Source: Lentinus brumalis
Taxonomy: Eukaryota; Basidiomycota; Agaricomycetes; Polyporales; Polyporaceae
Assembly: GCA_001792895.1 (NCBI GenBank)
Contig: MARA01000004.1
Location: 1,302,001 to 1,366,000 of the forward strand
DNA: 64,000 nucleotides
Direction: 5' to 3'
The notes under the pieces are model-generated. The model was not told the DNA's origin. It did not search any database and was given only the letters and a program-made list of their open reading frames with translations. This document shows positions 1 to 10,980 of the stretch, in pieces (within the stretch, counting starts at the first letter, position 1; each line of letters starts with the position of its first letter). Made by a program: the position numbers and the translations under genes.

Positions 1-56
1 CGACCGGCCGGACACGGTGCGCGAGTGGGAGAGCCGGCGAAAGCGGCTGGGTGGCG

Positions 57-590
57 AATGTGCAATGAAATCGCACATTCGAGCGGTTTTGAGACCTGCG
101 CGGATCGGTGCGAGACGGCCTGGATTAGACAGGAAACGTTCAACGCAGGCCGTGGCGCCTTGGATGGCGGCGATTGGCCGGGAACCGGAGGAGATACGCG
201 GGTTCGAGTGGGCAGGGCTGGCCGCTGGCCGCGGCGACGACGAGCATCGAGAACTCGTCCGGGCGGCGCGCAACGTGCCGGACACACGCGGGGAGTCCCG
301 TACAGCGTGTTCGACATTCCTGCCACTCGTCCGGGTGCGAGGGACGGGCGAGAGAGTCGGCCAGAGCGGGCGGGTCGGCGAAAGTGCAATGAATTCGCAC
401 TTTTTGGCGATTTTGAGACCCGCTCGGACCGATGCGGGCGGGCGTTGGTTCATGGAGAATGTTCAATGGAGCCCGGAGCACCTTGCTTGAGCGCGGGAGG
501 GTGGATATTGGGCGGGATAGGGCGGTTCGCGTGGGCGGGGTCGGCCGAGGGGACGATGATGTTGGGACAATCGCGCCGACATTCTCCGGC
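57..590 (+). repeat. 324-bp hairpin repeat, copy 1 (one unit lost)
   Basis: Hairpin cores start at 57 and 381, exactly 324 bp apart. The first unit begins like unit 1 of copy 2 but changes to unit 2 sequence after about base 229, so it is a unit 1/unit 2 fusion. This accounts for the 323-bp shift between this copy and copy 2 and points to an unequal exchange between adjacent units. Confidence 0.75.
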
Positions 591-2041
591 TGTATCCAGC
601 GTGCGATAGTAGTCCGTTGGACTTGTAGTGCTTGTAGTAGATGGCTGCGTCGGCGGTGTGGGCGAGGGGCGGGCGTGATGGAGGTCGTGCTGGGTGCGCG
701 GTGAAAGGGCGATCTGGAAGCGAAGCTCGACCTCCCCGGGTCGACGCGAAACCGAATCGTCCTAACGCGGTTTGGTTCCGGGGAGCTCGTGAGCGTTGTT
801 TCGAGCTGGATGCGAAGGGTTTGGTGGAGGAACCTGCGAAACAGTGCGCGGGTCAGCAGCAAATGGCGAGTAGCGCGACGTACCCGCGGCCGTTTCGCAT
901 GAAACAGACATTGTCTGGTTCGTACAGAACGCAGCTCTCGAACGCGCCCTGGCGGGCGGACACGGCTGCGGGACGCGTTTGCGTGCCTGTACGTCGTTCG
1001 CATGCGGCCACCCAGAGTGTGTGGGCACCGCGCTATCGAGATACGCGGTCTGGGCAGGCGAGTGTTGATGTATGAGACAGAGCGCGACGCGCTTGTCACG
1101 GACGTCCTGGGGATGGTGGAGCGAGTCTGAGGTGGCTGGATATGGCTCTCAGCGTGTGCTGCATACACGTTGACGGCGTGAACGCACGGATAGAGTGCGT
1201 AGGCGAAGTACAGGAGGGATGGCAGAGTGCGTCTTGGGCGCACAAGCATGAACATGGATGGGAGAGACTTACCGAGGACTCGTCGACGCTCCGAGAGCGT
1301 TGAATGCCGCAGAGGCGGAGGCTGAGCTTGGACGCACGGCGGACGAGGGACGCAGCGTGTGTGTGCGGAAGAATATATTTGTGTGCTAGTACATGGCTTT
1401 GTCGCGATGCACTCGGTATCTAGTCTGCCAGGCGCGACATGCGTGCGGAGGCTGGCAGGGCAGGGATGCGGGAGGGAAGAGCGGAGGGCGGACGCGGCGG
1501 GGACAAGAGCCAGGCAGGCGGCGCGGGCGACGAAGCGCAAGGGCGGATGAGAGACGAGAGGCCGTGAGCGTGGAGCGGTGAGAGGCGAGGTGAGGCGTGC
1601 AGAGGTCGAGCCCCGGATGACGGAGACGACCGTCCGCGAGGTGAGTGCCGAGGTCGTGTGCAGGAGGAACGGGAAGGGCTTGTGTACCTGGAACATATCG
1701 CGGGCCGTGATCTGAGAGACGACGGTGTGCGCTCGTGTGCCGTCCGCAGGAAAGCGGGCAGTGACGTAGACTTGAAGTAGACTTCGGGGTGGTACGTAGA
1801 CTATAGACGCCTGTACTTGAACTATTACCTCCTCCTCCTCAAGAAGAATTGAGCAGCCCTGATTGATCGAACTCGCTCTTTGTCTCTTCCCTACGACCAC
1901 GCTGTGCGCAACATCGGTCGACGCAACAAACAACGTCCACGGGCTGTGAGGACTTGAGCTGAACTAGGGTGAACTCGGCCGACGTGGTGTGTCCTTCCGT
2001 GTGACGGCCTCCGAGCGAGCCTCGACACGGTTCCTAGCCCG

Positions 2042-3359
2042 ATGTCTGCCCAACGGTCACCGTCACATACTCGGACCTATCATCTTCCTTTCCACCGACC
2101 ACTGGAAGCAAATCTACGCCTCTCTCGCGTCTCAGCTGCCGCTTCGGAACCTGCATTGGAAGTCTACCTCAAGAAATGCCCTGCGGTCCATCCAGGAGCT
2201 CGATGTGGACCTCGTCGCGCTCGAAACGCTGCGCGAGGATCAGGCAGCGTCTCAAGTGCCGCAGACTGTCCTAGACAAGCCATTGCTCAATCTATACATC
2301 TTCATCTGCGAGGTGAATGTCACCTTGACCGTCCGCCTGCCACGTTCTCACAACAGTACTTGAAGGACAGTGAGGCGTACCGCACGCAAACCGGAAACAG
2401 CTCAAAGAATGGCACGCGTCCGTATCTCAGCGCAAGAACCAGGAATGGCTCATCGTGCACGTCGTTCGCCCGGATCAGAGCGTTGCGCAGGGGAGGCTCT
2501 TCCAGATGAAGGCGTCAGTGCTGGACAAGGTCAAGGCAGACTTTAACGTAGACAGGAAAGACAGGTGGGTCCTCCCACATGTATTCGTCAATCCCTGCCA
2601 AACGTCTATGCAGATGCGTACAACTCGTCTGGAGTGCAGACAAGGACAACCCGACCGTATGGGCCGACCTCGTCACGAAGGTCAAGGAAGGCATCTTGTC
2701 CGCGTTCGATGCTGCATTGACGCAGCGTGAGGAGGAAGTCAAGCGTTCTGAGGGCCAAAGGCAGATGCCGGGGTGGAACTTCTGCACATTCTTCATACTG
2801 AAGGTGAGTGGCAGAGTCGGACATGGTCTGCATGTCTCGGTGCTCATGTATGCGCGCAGGAAAGCGTGGCCAACTCCTTGGAAGGAATGAACCTCTACGA
2901 GGATGCGCTCCAGCAATACTATGAACTCGAAGCTACCTTCTTCCAAGTGCTCCGAGAAAAGAACTTGTCTTGGTTCGGAGCGCTGATCACTCCCATGGCT
3001 ACGGATGACTCTGCACCCCTTTTGTCGATCACGAAGAAGCCGTATCGTGACCTCATCCTGGCCAATACCATCTCCGTGTTCGACTTCCGAGTATACCTAT
3101 TGGCGAGACAATGCATCTTGCTGAGCAAGGTTGGTGACATGGAGGAGCTGTGTAGGAAGGCGTCGTCTTTCCTGAGCACCTTCGCACGCACTCTGCGAGA
3201 AATCGAGGTGAGTCATCTGCTCTGGCGGAGTAAGATCCCATTGAGAGACCAGTGATCGCAGGACACGCTCCCTCCTTTCTTCATCGAATCCTGGATCTAC
3301 TCGTCCGCATTGAGCGTTGTCGACCAGGCTGACGAGTGGGCTGGCTCGCTTCAACTGGA
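2042..3359 (+). pseudogene. Truncated TRAPPC10/TRS130 5' fragment, copy 1
   Basis: Homologous to the first five exons of the complete gene at 27552 and cut off in the middle of exon 5. Compared with the complete gene it carries one-base deletions near 2055, 2073 and 2387. The frame is therefore lost from the fourth codon and restored only after the third deletion. Later exons look identical to the other copies. At 3359 homology stops; the frame stays open into spacer DNA for about 12 codons, up to a GTACGT donor at 3397. A fragment of this length lacks most of the TRAPP-II subunit and cannot replace it. Confidence 0.85.
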
Positions 3360-3416
3360 GGCGCCGAGGACGCCCGGTCGCCAGCCGCGGCCGCAGGTAC
3401 GTAGATGGCTAGACTC

Positions 3417-3613
3417 CGGGCGGGCGGGGCGGGGCGGGGCGGACGCGGGGCCCAAGCCTGTTGCAGCAGAAGACACAACCTCAGCGAGACAGGTGGGGAG
3501 ACGGGTGGACAGGTGGGGAGACGGGTGGACACGTGGGGAGACGGGTGGACAGGTGGGGAGACGGGTGGACAGGTGGGGAGACGGGTGGACACGTGGGGAG
3601 ACGGGTGGACAGG
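3417..3613 (+). repeat. G-tract and 20-bp G-rich minisatellite, copy 1
   Basis: A run of GGGGC-type tracts (3417-3452) is followed by six 20-bp units from 3491 to 3610 with the core GTGGGGAGACGGGTGGAC. The units differ at their second base in the order g-g-c-g-g-c, so there is a 60-bp higher-order period repeated twice. The block starts about 60 bp after the truncation point of the TRAPPC10 fragment. Its G-runs could form quadruplexes on the plus strand. Confidence 0.9.
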
Positions 3614-4183
3614 CGGGAGAGGACGGCAGCAGCACGCGTGTAGAGTAACAGAAAATATATCTCGTGCTCTCTGCAGCTGCTCAGACAGACGGAGGACGCA
3701 TGGTGTCGATTCGCCCGACACTGCTGTACTAGTACACGCCCGTGCTATCTATGTACCATCCCACCTCGCACAGTCCTGCTCCTGCCCGCCGCAAACTGCC
3801 CTTCCCGCTCTCTCCAGCACTCCGGCGCGAGCTGTGAATCGGACGGTCAGCGCAGAGCACAGTCGTCAGGAAATGGACTTACTCACTTGCAGAACACGCC
3901 CGAAGGGCAGCCCGGAAGAGGACTCCGAGTCTCCTGGAAAGGCCGCACACTGGATGCACGCCGCGCGAAGTCGGCAGCGAAACGCGAATCGCGCGGACGC
4001 GCTGTCTCAGCCATCCATGGAGCTTCCTACTCTCCGGCGAAGGAGCGGCCGTCTTCACGTTGCCCGCCACCCGTGAATCCGACAGGTGCGACCTTGCCAG
4101 CCCGGAACTCTTGAGACATAGCGAGCCAAGTCGTACGGTAAGAGAGCGCGATCATAGCATGGGAATCAAACTTGTGTGCTCAC
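3614..4183. other. Spacer, no gene recognised
   Basis: No family match is visible. A GAAAATATATCTC stretch lies at 3651-3663, and open frames on both strands are short. The same sequence is at 16369-16939 in copy 2. Confidence 0.4.
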
Positions 4184-4690
4184 CTTGTGGTCGCTCCCGA
4201 GTGCCTGTCGTCTCCTGCCAGCTTGGGACGGCAGCGTGCAGCGGCGTGAGCTGCGGGAGTCATTGAACTCCCGCCGGGACAGTACTGACTTGGAGCGAGC
4301 TCGGATACCTGGCGGGCCAAGTAAAAGCGTCAGTGTGCCGCCATAGCGCATATATAAAAGAACATGTGCTCACCGGACTGTTGCTGCCGAGTGCGTGTGC
4401 AGCGTGAGCTGCGAGAGTCGCCAAATTGCCACCGGGACAGGACGGACTTCGCGCGTCGATACCTAGCGAGCCAAGTAGTAATGTCAGTATGCGCCCATAG
4501 CCCAGAAATAGAACTCTTGTGCTCACCGGGATGTCGCTGTCGAGTGCTCGTCGTCTGCCAGCTTCAAACGGCAGCGACCGTGCAGCGGGAGTCGTCGAAA
4601 TCCCGCCGGAGAAGTACTGGATTCGAACTCGGGCAGGTCGAGAGCCAGCGAGTTGCTGCGGCAAGGCTGGAGTCGTTCAGATGGCGCGGG
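4184..4690 (-). repeat. Three tandem exon-like segments, copy 1
   Basis: On the minus strand, three related segments (about 4690-4527, 4462-4374 and 4308-4184) each end at the same donor GTGAGCAC. The second and third each begin after a CTAG or CCAG acceptor followed by GTATC. In one frame the second and third encode related peptides (KSVLSRWQFGDSRSS and KSVLSRREFNDSRSS), while the first has an early stop in that frame. Copy 1 also differs from copy 2 by one base in the first segment (near 4663). They lie just downstream of the stop of the minus-strand gene candidate at 4744 and could be former 3' exons of it. Confidence 0.5.
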
Positions 4691-4743
4691 GGAGCTGGGA
4701 TGACGACAGCCCGTGAGTATCAAGCCACAGTCCTCGAGAGACT

Positions 4744-6140
4744 TCAGCAGGATCCGCTAACGGCCGTAGTAGCGACGCGCAGTGCGGGCTGGCCGTCACA
4801 GATGCGCGCTTCAAGAGCCGGCGGAGTCTGAGTCTCGCGTAGGCGAAGCGGCGACGGCAAAGGGCGGGGTCGACGGATGAGCAGCTTGGCGGCGTGCTCC
4901 TGGACTTCAGTGCGCCAGCGAGCCTTCATGGCGCGTACAGGGGTCCGCAAGTCCGCGAAACACATCATATCCTGGCAGCAACAAGTCGAAGGTCAGTTTC
5001 TATCTTAGCACATGCGCGTTCAGATGAAGTATCTCTCACCAGCTTCATAGACATGGCCGGAGAGGCATCCGCGGTCTGTGCTCGTGCTGCACGGGCTGGT
5101 GGCCAGATGCCCGTCGCCCGAGGTCGCTGGAGATAACGGCGAAGCAGCTACAGTGCGCCGTCAGTCTGAATGTCCTTCCGAGTTGATATGCGACGGATAT
5201 ACATACCTCTAGGCTCTTGAACGACGAGAGCGGCGGCGGCGGCGTGTCAAAGCGGACTGTCTATCCATATCAGGCAGCGCGAACTTGCGTGGAATGCCCT
5301 GCGTTCGTCCTCATAAGTAGCAGCTCTCAATCGGTGGGGATACAAGATGCTCACCAAGTGTTGTAGAAGGAGGGGAAGGCAGACGAAGACAACGCGGCGG
5401 AACGCGGCCAGATCGCGCTCCGGGCGCTTGTCGAGACAGGCGCGATTCGCCCTCGTCGAAGGCCGCGCCGCATCTTCTTTCTGCGTCCACCAGCCCCTGC
5501 CAGACTCCTGCGAGCCCCCATCCCTCATCCCTCCTCGTTCTCTCCCCTCCTGGGTTTTCCACTGTAGGATCGTGATGTGGCGACAGCGACCACCTGCGAG
5601 AACACAGAGGTGAGCCACTGTATGCTGCCAAGGTCGAAGAGCGACCGGTACGTACCTTTCAATCCTCTTCTAGCTGCTATATGCACGCCTTCCCGGGCTT
5701 GCTTGATGTCTACGCGCTGCAAGACAAGTATCAGGTGAGTTCGCAACGACAAGCACGACGAGACAACCTGCCGGTACGTACCTGGAGGCGCTGCATACTC
5801 TCGGAGCATGAGCACGACGACTGGACGCTGCGGTGCTTTCTGCCTCTACTCGCTGGGCTTGTCACTGGGGCTGCTGCCCGGGGTGAACGCGTCTGAAGAG
5901 AAAGGTCAGTAACGCGCTTCGATGTCAAGTTCGCGCGACGCGTGACGTCATGCCGCCGGAAAAGGCAAGTCGTGCGCGCGGACGTACCTCGCTCGTCCTC
6001 TCCATCCTCAGCTCTGCTCTGAATGGCTGCGTACTCAATCTGGCACCCCTTCTGCGATGCTCTGGACTTGCGTCGGCTTGCTCCTGTGACTTGATGCCGC
6101 TAGAAACTACTGCGGCGACGTCAGAAGCTCGAAAAGCCAC
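4744..6140 (-). CDS. Candidate seven-exon gene in spacer, unknown function, copy 1
   Basis: Seven minus-strand exons join in one open frame of about 317 codons: 6140-5988, 5892-5782, 5716-5656, 5593-5355, 5260-5207, 5147-5040 and 4971-4744 (stop). The six introns are 59-95 nt, have GT donors (GTACGT three times) and AG acceptors, and at least three have a CTGAC branch-like site. This is the size and form of the introns in the block genes. The product is Arg-, Ser- and Pro-rich with no recognised domain. The start is not found: upstream segments (6262-6326, and others up to about 6750) can be spliced on in more than one frame. The spliced frame could be fortuitous in GC-rich DNA, or the locus could be a decaying or noncoding transcript. 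Confidence 0.4.
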
Positions 6141-9100
6141 CTGCATAGGCAACGGTGACGGTAAGTGCTGTGATCCTTACGTGCAGGAAGATCTAACGGG
6201 CCCAACGAGCGCATACGTACCTCGAGAAGGACTCGCTACGCGAAGCCTTTAGCTGAGGCACCTTATTGTGCCCTCGCTTTGCTCGATACAGCGGCAGAGA
6301 GGTCGAGAAGGACGCCGCTCTGGACCCTAAGAGCGGACAGTTCCGACATCTCAGCAATTGCATCATAAGCTAAGCCAGTAAGCACTGACCTTGTGCATCG
6401 AGTGGCAGGCGCCGTCTTCCAGGCGAAACGTCCGCTGCACGAGGCACATACCAGCTCGCCGTTGGGCAGGCCGCATGTCTGGCTCACTGAACGGTCAGCA
6501 TACGTCCGAGGAGCAAAGGTCAGTACACTCACAACACTGGTAGGTACGTGGACGGCCGAGACATTCGTTGAAGCTTTCGCACTCGGGACGTATCGTGGCA
6601 ATGCTGCAAGGAGAAAACGGTCAGTCAGTACGATCGAGCTGACAAACAATAGGTACAGCAACGAGCACGTCTGCTCACCTTAGAATGACGGACGCGGCGT
6701 GAACACGCGCTGTCGCGTCGGCAGTGGACGCGTCTGGAAGGCTGGCGCGATTCTGGACGTGAAGAATGCGCCGTAGCGCAATGGTTGTGGTGTGCTGTAC
6801 GCCCGAGGCTACAGACAAACTAGTGAGTCGACGAGGTAGGAGAGGGTGAGGCGAGACGGGTGCTCACCACTGCCAGACGATTCTTCAGTTCAAGGTGAAG
6901 GAATGGTCGAGCGAGGCGGACAGTGGCGACTGGATGAGTGGATCCCCTGCACTGCACTTGTTGGTGCACGGCTGGTGTCGGTGAGTGGCGATGTCGTTGA
7001 GAAGGGAGGGAGTGGATGGGCACCGTGAAGCGGACGGGGACATGGTGGCTAGGGAAGAAGAGACTCGTGTTGGGGTCCCGTCGCCACGTAGGTGCGCGGA
7101 TTTTCCCGGGAGGAGTCCTAGTCGAGGAGTAAACAATCTGTAGTAGAATGAGGAGCGTATGCAAGCTTGGTTCGAACAGGAAACTTCAGAATCTGACCTG
7201 ATTACTGGAGTGTGACCCTGAAAGCAGATGGTAGATCGTTCGAATATCTGTGGGAGTGTCTGGTGAATATTCTGCGGCCGCTGCGGCCGGTAGAGAGGTT
7301 TTGCGATATGCGGGGTGGTTCTGAGCATGCGCAACACGACGGAGCGCTGTAAGAATTCCCCTGTATTCTTGGACATCCTGAGACACCTGCTCCCAATTTG
7401 TCGCAGATGCCGGTGTTCCCCAGAAACATGCCTGCTTTGGCGTGCATGACTAGTCACTACATACTCACATTCTGCAGCTTGTGAGCTCAATGAAAGTCAA
7501 GGCTTGCACGCTGAGAAAGCGATCCTGCTGGAGACAGGCAGCAGCTGGAAAAGGTACCGTCATGTTGCTATGACTCCGAGCACGGCGGCCGCTCCAAATT
7601 TGGACAACACGTACTTGCACTTCTTTCGAGAAGTACTGATCGGGATTCAGTGCATGCTGCTTCTATTCTTCAGCCTGCAGAACCTCCATGGCACTCGGAT
7701 GTCCTGCACATGTCCTGACACAGCAGATAGTCTGACCATCTTACCTGTAAGTCTATGTCATCTGTCAGCGTTGAGACATAGTATGCGGACGGACAACCCT
7801 TCATGATGGCTGGGGGACAATGCTAGTGGCATGGGAAAGCGAGGTAGTGCCATCAACGGCGAAGCTGCCGTCACAGCCGCCAGCGCAGCTATTCGCATTA
7901 GACCAGCTTCGTGGTCTCGGTCCGTAGATATTGAGAGGCCGCGCGTCAGGGCCTGGACTAATCAGACCCTGATGACAGCATAACCACATACCTGAGACGC
8001 AGACAACCTGACTTTTGCCCATATCCTGCCCATGTACTTACAAGGTAAGTAGCTGAGCTATTGGGCAGTGAGTCATGTAGCCATTCTGTAGGCAGCATAC
8101 CTCAGTAAGCAGCTAACACTGTATTCCACTGTGTGATGCTGCAACACGGTGTGTCAGATATTTCACCAGGGGAAGACTGCGAGTAGAGTGCTACCAGTGG
8201 ATGTCGAGAGTCAGACTCAACTAGAAGTCTAATGAGTTGTGTATTGTTCTCATAAGCATTCTAGATCATACATTGAGTGGAAGCAGATAGTTGCGGAGAG
8301 CCGGAGGACGGACGAACAAACGACGGAGGCCGGTCGGGTGGCTCGGAGGTAGTCTCGAGCAAAAAAGGTAATCTAAGCGCTCTTGGGAATCGCAACCTTC
8401 TGCGATAGCGCGCAGCCACTTCGCGCTCGTTCTGCTTTTTCAGGTCCAGGACCGGCTCGTACACCGCTTCAAAGGCTTACGTAAGACCGATGCTACCTGC
8501 TGAAAGACTAGTGAGCTGACTAGACATGCAGGATGATCTCTGTCGAGGCAAATGGCCCTATGCTCAAATGCTGCAAGCTCAGGGCATCTGCGCGTCGACC
8601 GAGACATTACAGACAGCATGCTCACCTTGTGGCGTCAGCGTCTACATATAGCAAGAGCTGGGCAGCTTTTAAAATCTCGGCACGCTCAAACTGGCCTGGA
8701 AACAGGGCAAAACCCTGCAGAAATGCTCGCTTTCGAGGACCCTGTCCTCCTCCCTTCGCCCGCGGACTGTCCGCCAAAACTACGAGCCGAAGTACGACCA
8801 TCAGGTTCTCAGCGCCTGTCGCCTACAATAACGAGAGCTTCTCTCAGCCGAGACAGCTTCCTCCGTCTCAACTCACACTAGCTGTTTCTTCCGTCTGGAT
8901 ACCCTGAGGCCTCGCCCGCCCTTCGCCCCATCTCGCCGTGTCGCATTCTGGTTGGACGAGCAGCCCGTTCACCGTCTATCGTGCGAACTCAGATGCTCTC
9001 AACAACTTCAGGTTCTTGAGCTCGTGACTCTGACCAGCAAAACATCTATAAGTACCTCGCCATCTCGACGACCTCTCGTGTGCCCGTACCCAGTTCATCC

Positions 9101-9255
9101 CTCGTCCCGTCCCTCATCCCGCCCCTCATCCCGTCCCTCACTTCATCGCACACTTCGACCCTCACCCCGTACCTTATCCTCTTTACAATACTCGACAGCA
9201 CCTCGTTGTTATGCTTGGACGTATCGCGACCTACGTACCTCTTCGTTATGCCACT
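6141..9255. other. Spacer, no recognised gene; scattered splice-like signals
   Basis: On the minus strand, segments near 6262-6326, 6386-6430, 6455-6490 and 6548-6600 have plausible splice borders and may be 5' exons of the candidate ending at 4744; one alternative frame is Cys-rich. Elsewhere, open frames on both strands are short and no domain is recognised. A near-perfect inverted repeat TACTTAC-AAG-GTAAGTA lies at 8035-8051. A pyrimidine-rich stretch (9060-9180) precedes the plus-strand spliced candidate and could belong to its promoter. The same sequence is at 18897-22011 in copy 2. Confidence 0.35.
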
Positions 9256-9844
9256 ATGTCTCAAGTTGAGCATGTACGTAGTATGTAGTCCTACGTGCGC
9301 CATCCTCTTCCCTTCCCCTCCTCTCTCGCATTCTCAATTCTCTCGTATTCCGCTGACTCTGACTACTTACTACTTATGACATAGCACGCGCGCCATAGGA
9401 GGCTGCAGATCAGAGTAGATGCCGGTAAGCCCATACCCGTTCTCATCTATCTGGCACTGACCGTCTGCTCTCGCAGGCTTCATCTCATTGACCCTCAACC
9501 TGTTCGTCGTCACAAGGTACTATCCACTGAGATCTAGCTAACCTACGCCAATCAGAACCCCGACCGCCTTTCCCAAGCAACTGGGACCCACTTCTACTCA
9601 GGCTGTGCGACACGCTGTGTTATGGTTCATGGTAGGTTGGTCCGAAGCCTGGGCATTGCATTCATGAGACTGCGCTGACGCACTCCGGTCTGGCTGGATG
9701 CTCAGAAGAACACCTGCTCTCGACCAGAAGGTATGTCGAGACCGGACTCTTGACGACTCTATCGCTGACTATTGTCCCTTTATAGGCTCGTGTCCGTACT
9801 ACTCAGGACTCCGAGTCGGAGACTCCCGCACCCAGTCCATTTGA
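9256..9844 (+). CDS. Candidate six-exon small ORF (85 aa), unknown, copy 1
   Basis: Exons 9256-9273, 9385-9424, 9477-9516, 9556-9631, 9706-9730 and 9786-9844 join into 86 codons from ATG to TGA. The five introns (39-111 nt) have GT donors and AG acceptors, and each contains a CTGAC or CTAAC branch-like site. The predicted peptide begins MSQVEHHARHRRL and has a short hydrophobic stretch (FISLTLNLFVV). No family is recognised. The last exon is also open in another frame that is richer in Ser, Asp and Pro, so the true product may differ, or the transcript may be noncoding. The exon-intron structure is better supported than the protein. Confidence 0.35.
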
Positions 9845-10980
9845 TCCGGCTCTCGATGACATCCTTGTTCGCAGAAGTACAGATACATCCAAGCTGTCCC
9901 CATGTGCAAAAGTGCGTACACATTCACGCTGTCATGAGTCTATCGCTTGCTCATTATGTGACTATACTATTAGCTCTACGACAGGGCCCTTTCTTTGCAA
10001 GTTGTCGAGAACTTGCCACCCGGGTATGCTTCGTTCGCCCGAAGCAACCACGGGTGCATCCGCATTGTACCTTCAATGCATGCTGACTGACCTCTTCATG
10101 CAGAACGCACCGCTCTCAAGTCAGAGCTGCCGGCGTGAAGAAGCGAGCTGTTACGCTCTCGTAACAACGCAGGTAAGTGCGAGTTTAGCAAGTGTTGCCC
10201 TATGCAGTCGTACTTACAGGCTGCGCACAGTTCGTCTTCGCTTGTTTCGCAAGTCCAAGCTGCGAGCTCTCGAACTGACCAGGGCAGCCGTGCTTCAAGT
10301 TGAGCTATGGTAAGTGTGATTTTGCTTGACCTCTCGACGTCGGCGATCACTGACTTCAAGTTGAAGCGAGGTGCTAGTTGAGCATACGAAGAGGAGCGCG
10401 AGACCGCATGCTTGCAACGAAGCCTCCGTGTGAGCACATTGTTCACGGGCTCATATTGGTAGTCACGCCCTTCTCCCACAGCGTTCGAGGGATCCGCTGG
10501 CCATCCTACCGTTCCTGGGCGAGCCGGTGCATCCAGCCTCTGGGCTGCAGTGGTAAGTCGCACCCGTCTCTCGCGGACTCCCTGAACATTCACTGACTGC
10601 GACTGCTGGTACGATAAACGTATCTTATGCGTAGCTAGTGTCATGTAACGCATCCGCGCTCGGAACAGCCTTGCGGCTCGACCCACAAGCCGCAAAGATC
10701 GCCAACTCGGTACGTAATGCTCACCCGGATTGTAAGTAAGTCCGAGTCTGTGTTCGCTTCCACGCGTCACAAGCTGAAAACTCGACCTCTGCAGGTGAAT
10801 ACGCGTTCGGCGACCTCAAGAGCTCTCAGCCTGGTGAAGCCAAGCGACCACGACCGACCGTTCTGCCCGCTCACAACGCCCGGCGACCGACACCCGTTCC
10901 CTTTCCGACACGCGCAAAATCTCGGGGCACAAGGTATATTCATATTACCTACAGCTACTTACTCGGTGGTATCGTGTTTA
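9845..10980 (+). other. Further plus-strand intron-like series, weakly coding
   Basis: Canonical intron borders continue downstream of the small ORF: GTAAGTGC at 10171 to an ACTTACAG acceptor at 10219, GTAAGTGT at 10311, GTGAGC near 10430, GTAAGTCG at 10551 and GTACGTAA at 10709 to CTGCAG at 10795. Between the last pairs, segments starting at 10482, 10635 and 10796 join in phase to give an open frame that includes LVSCNASALGTALRLDPQ. I could not join it to an upstream start. The series may be a continuation of the 9256 transcript, a separate gene or a spliced noncoding RNA. The same sequence is at 22601-23736 in copy 2. Confidence 0.3.

Noticed and set aside
1..200. Telomere or subtelomere at the left edge
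   Set aside because: No TTAGGG-type array is present, and the sequence is simply the interior of the tandem unit.
140..1933. 597-codon open frame on the minus strand, and a related 351-codon frame at 12674-13729
   Set aside because: Very rich in Arg, Ser, Pro and Thr, overlaps open frames on the other strand, has no domain, and is broken differently in copies 1 and 2. It fits stop-poor GC-rich DNA over the 324-bp repeats.
3491..3610. Possible CRISPR array
   Set aside because: The units are contiguous 20-mers without unique spacers, and the genome is a fungal nuclear one.
4349..4358. TATATAAAAG as a promoter TATA box
   Set aside because: It lies inside the intron-like part of the minus-strand exon repeats, and no plus-strand gene starts downstream.
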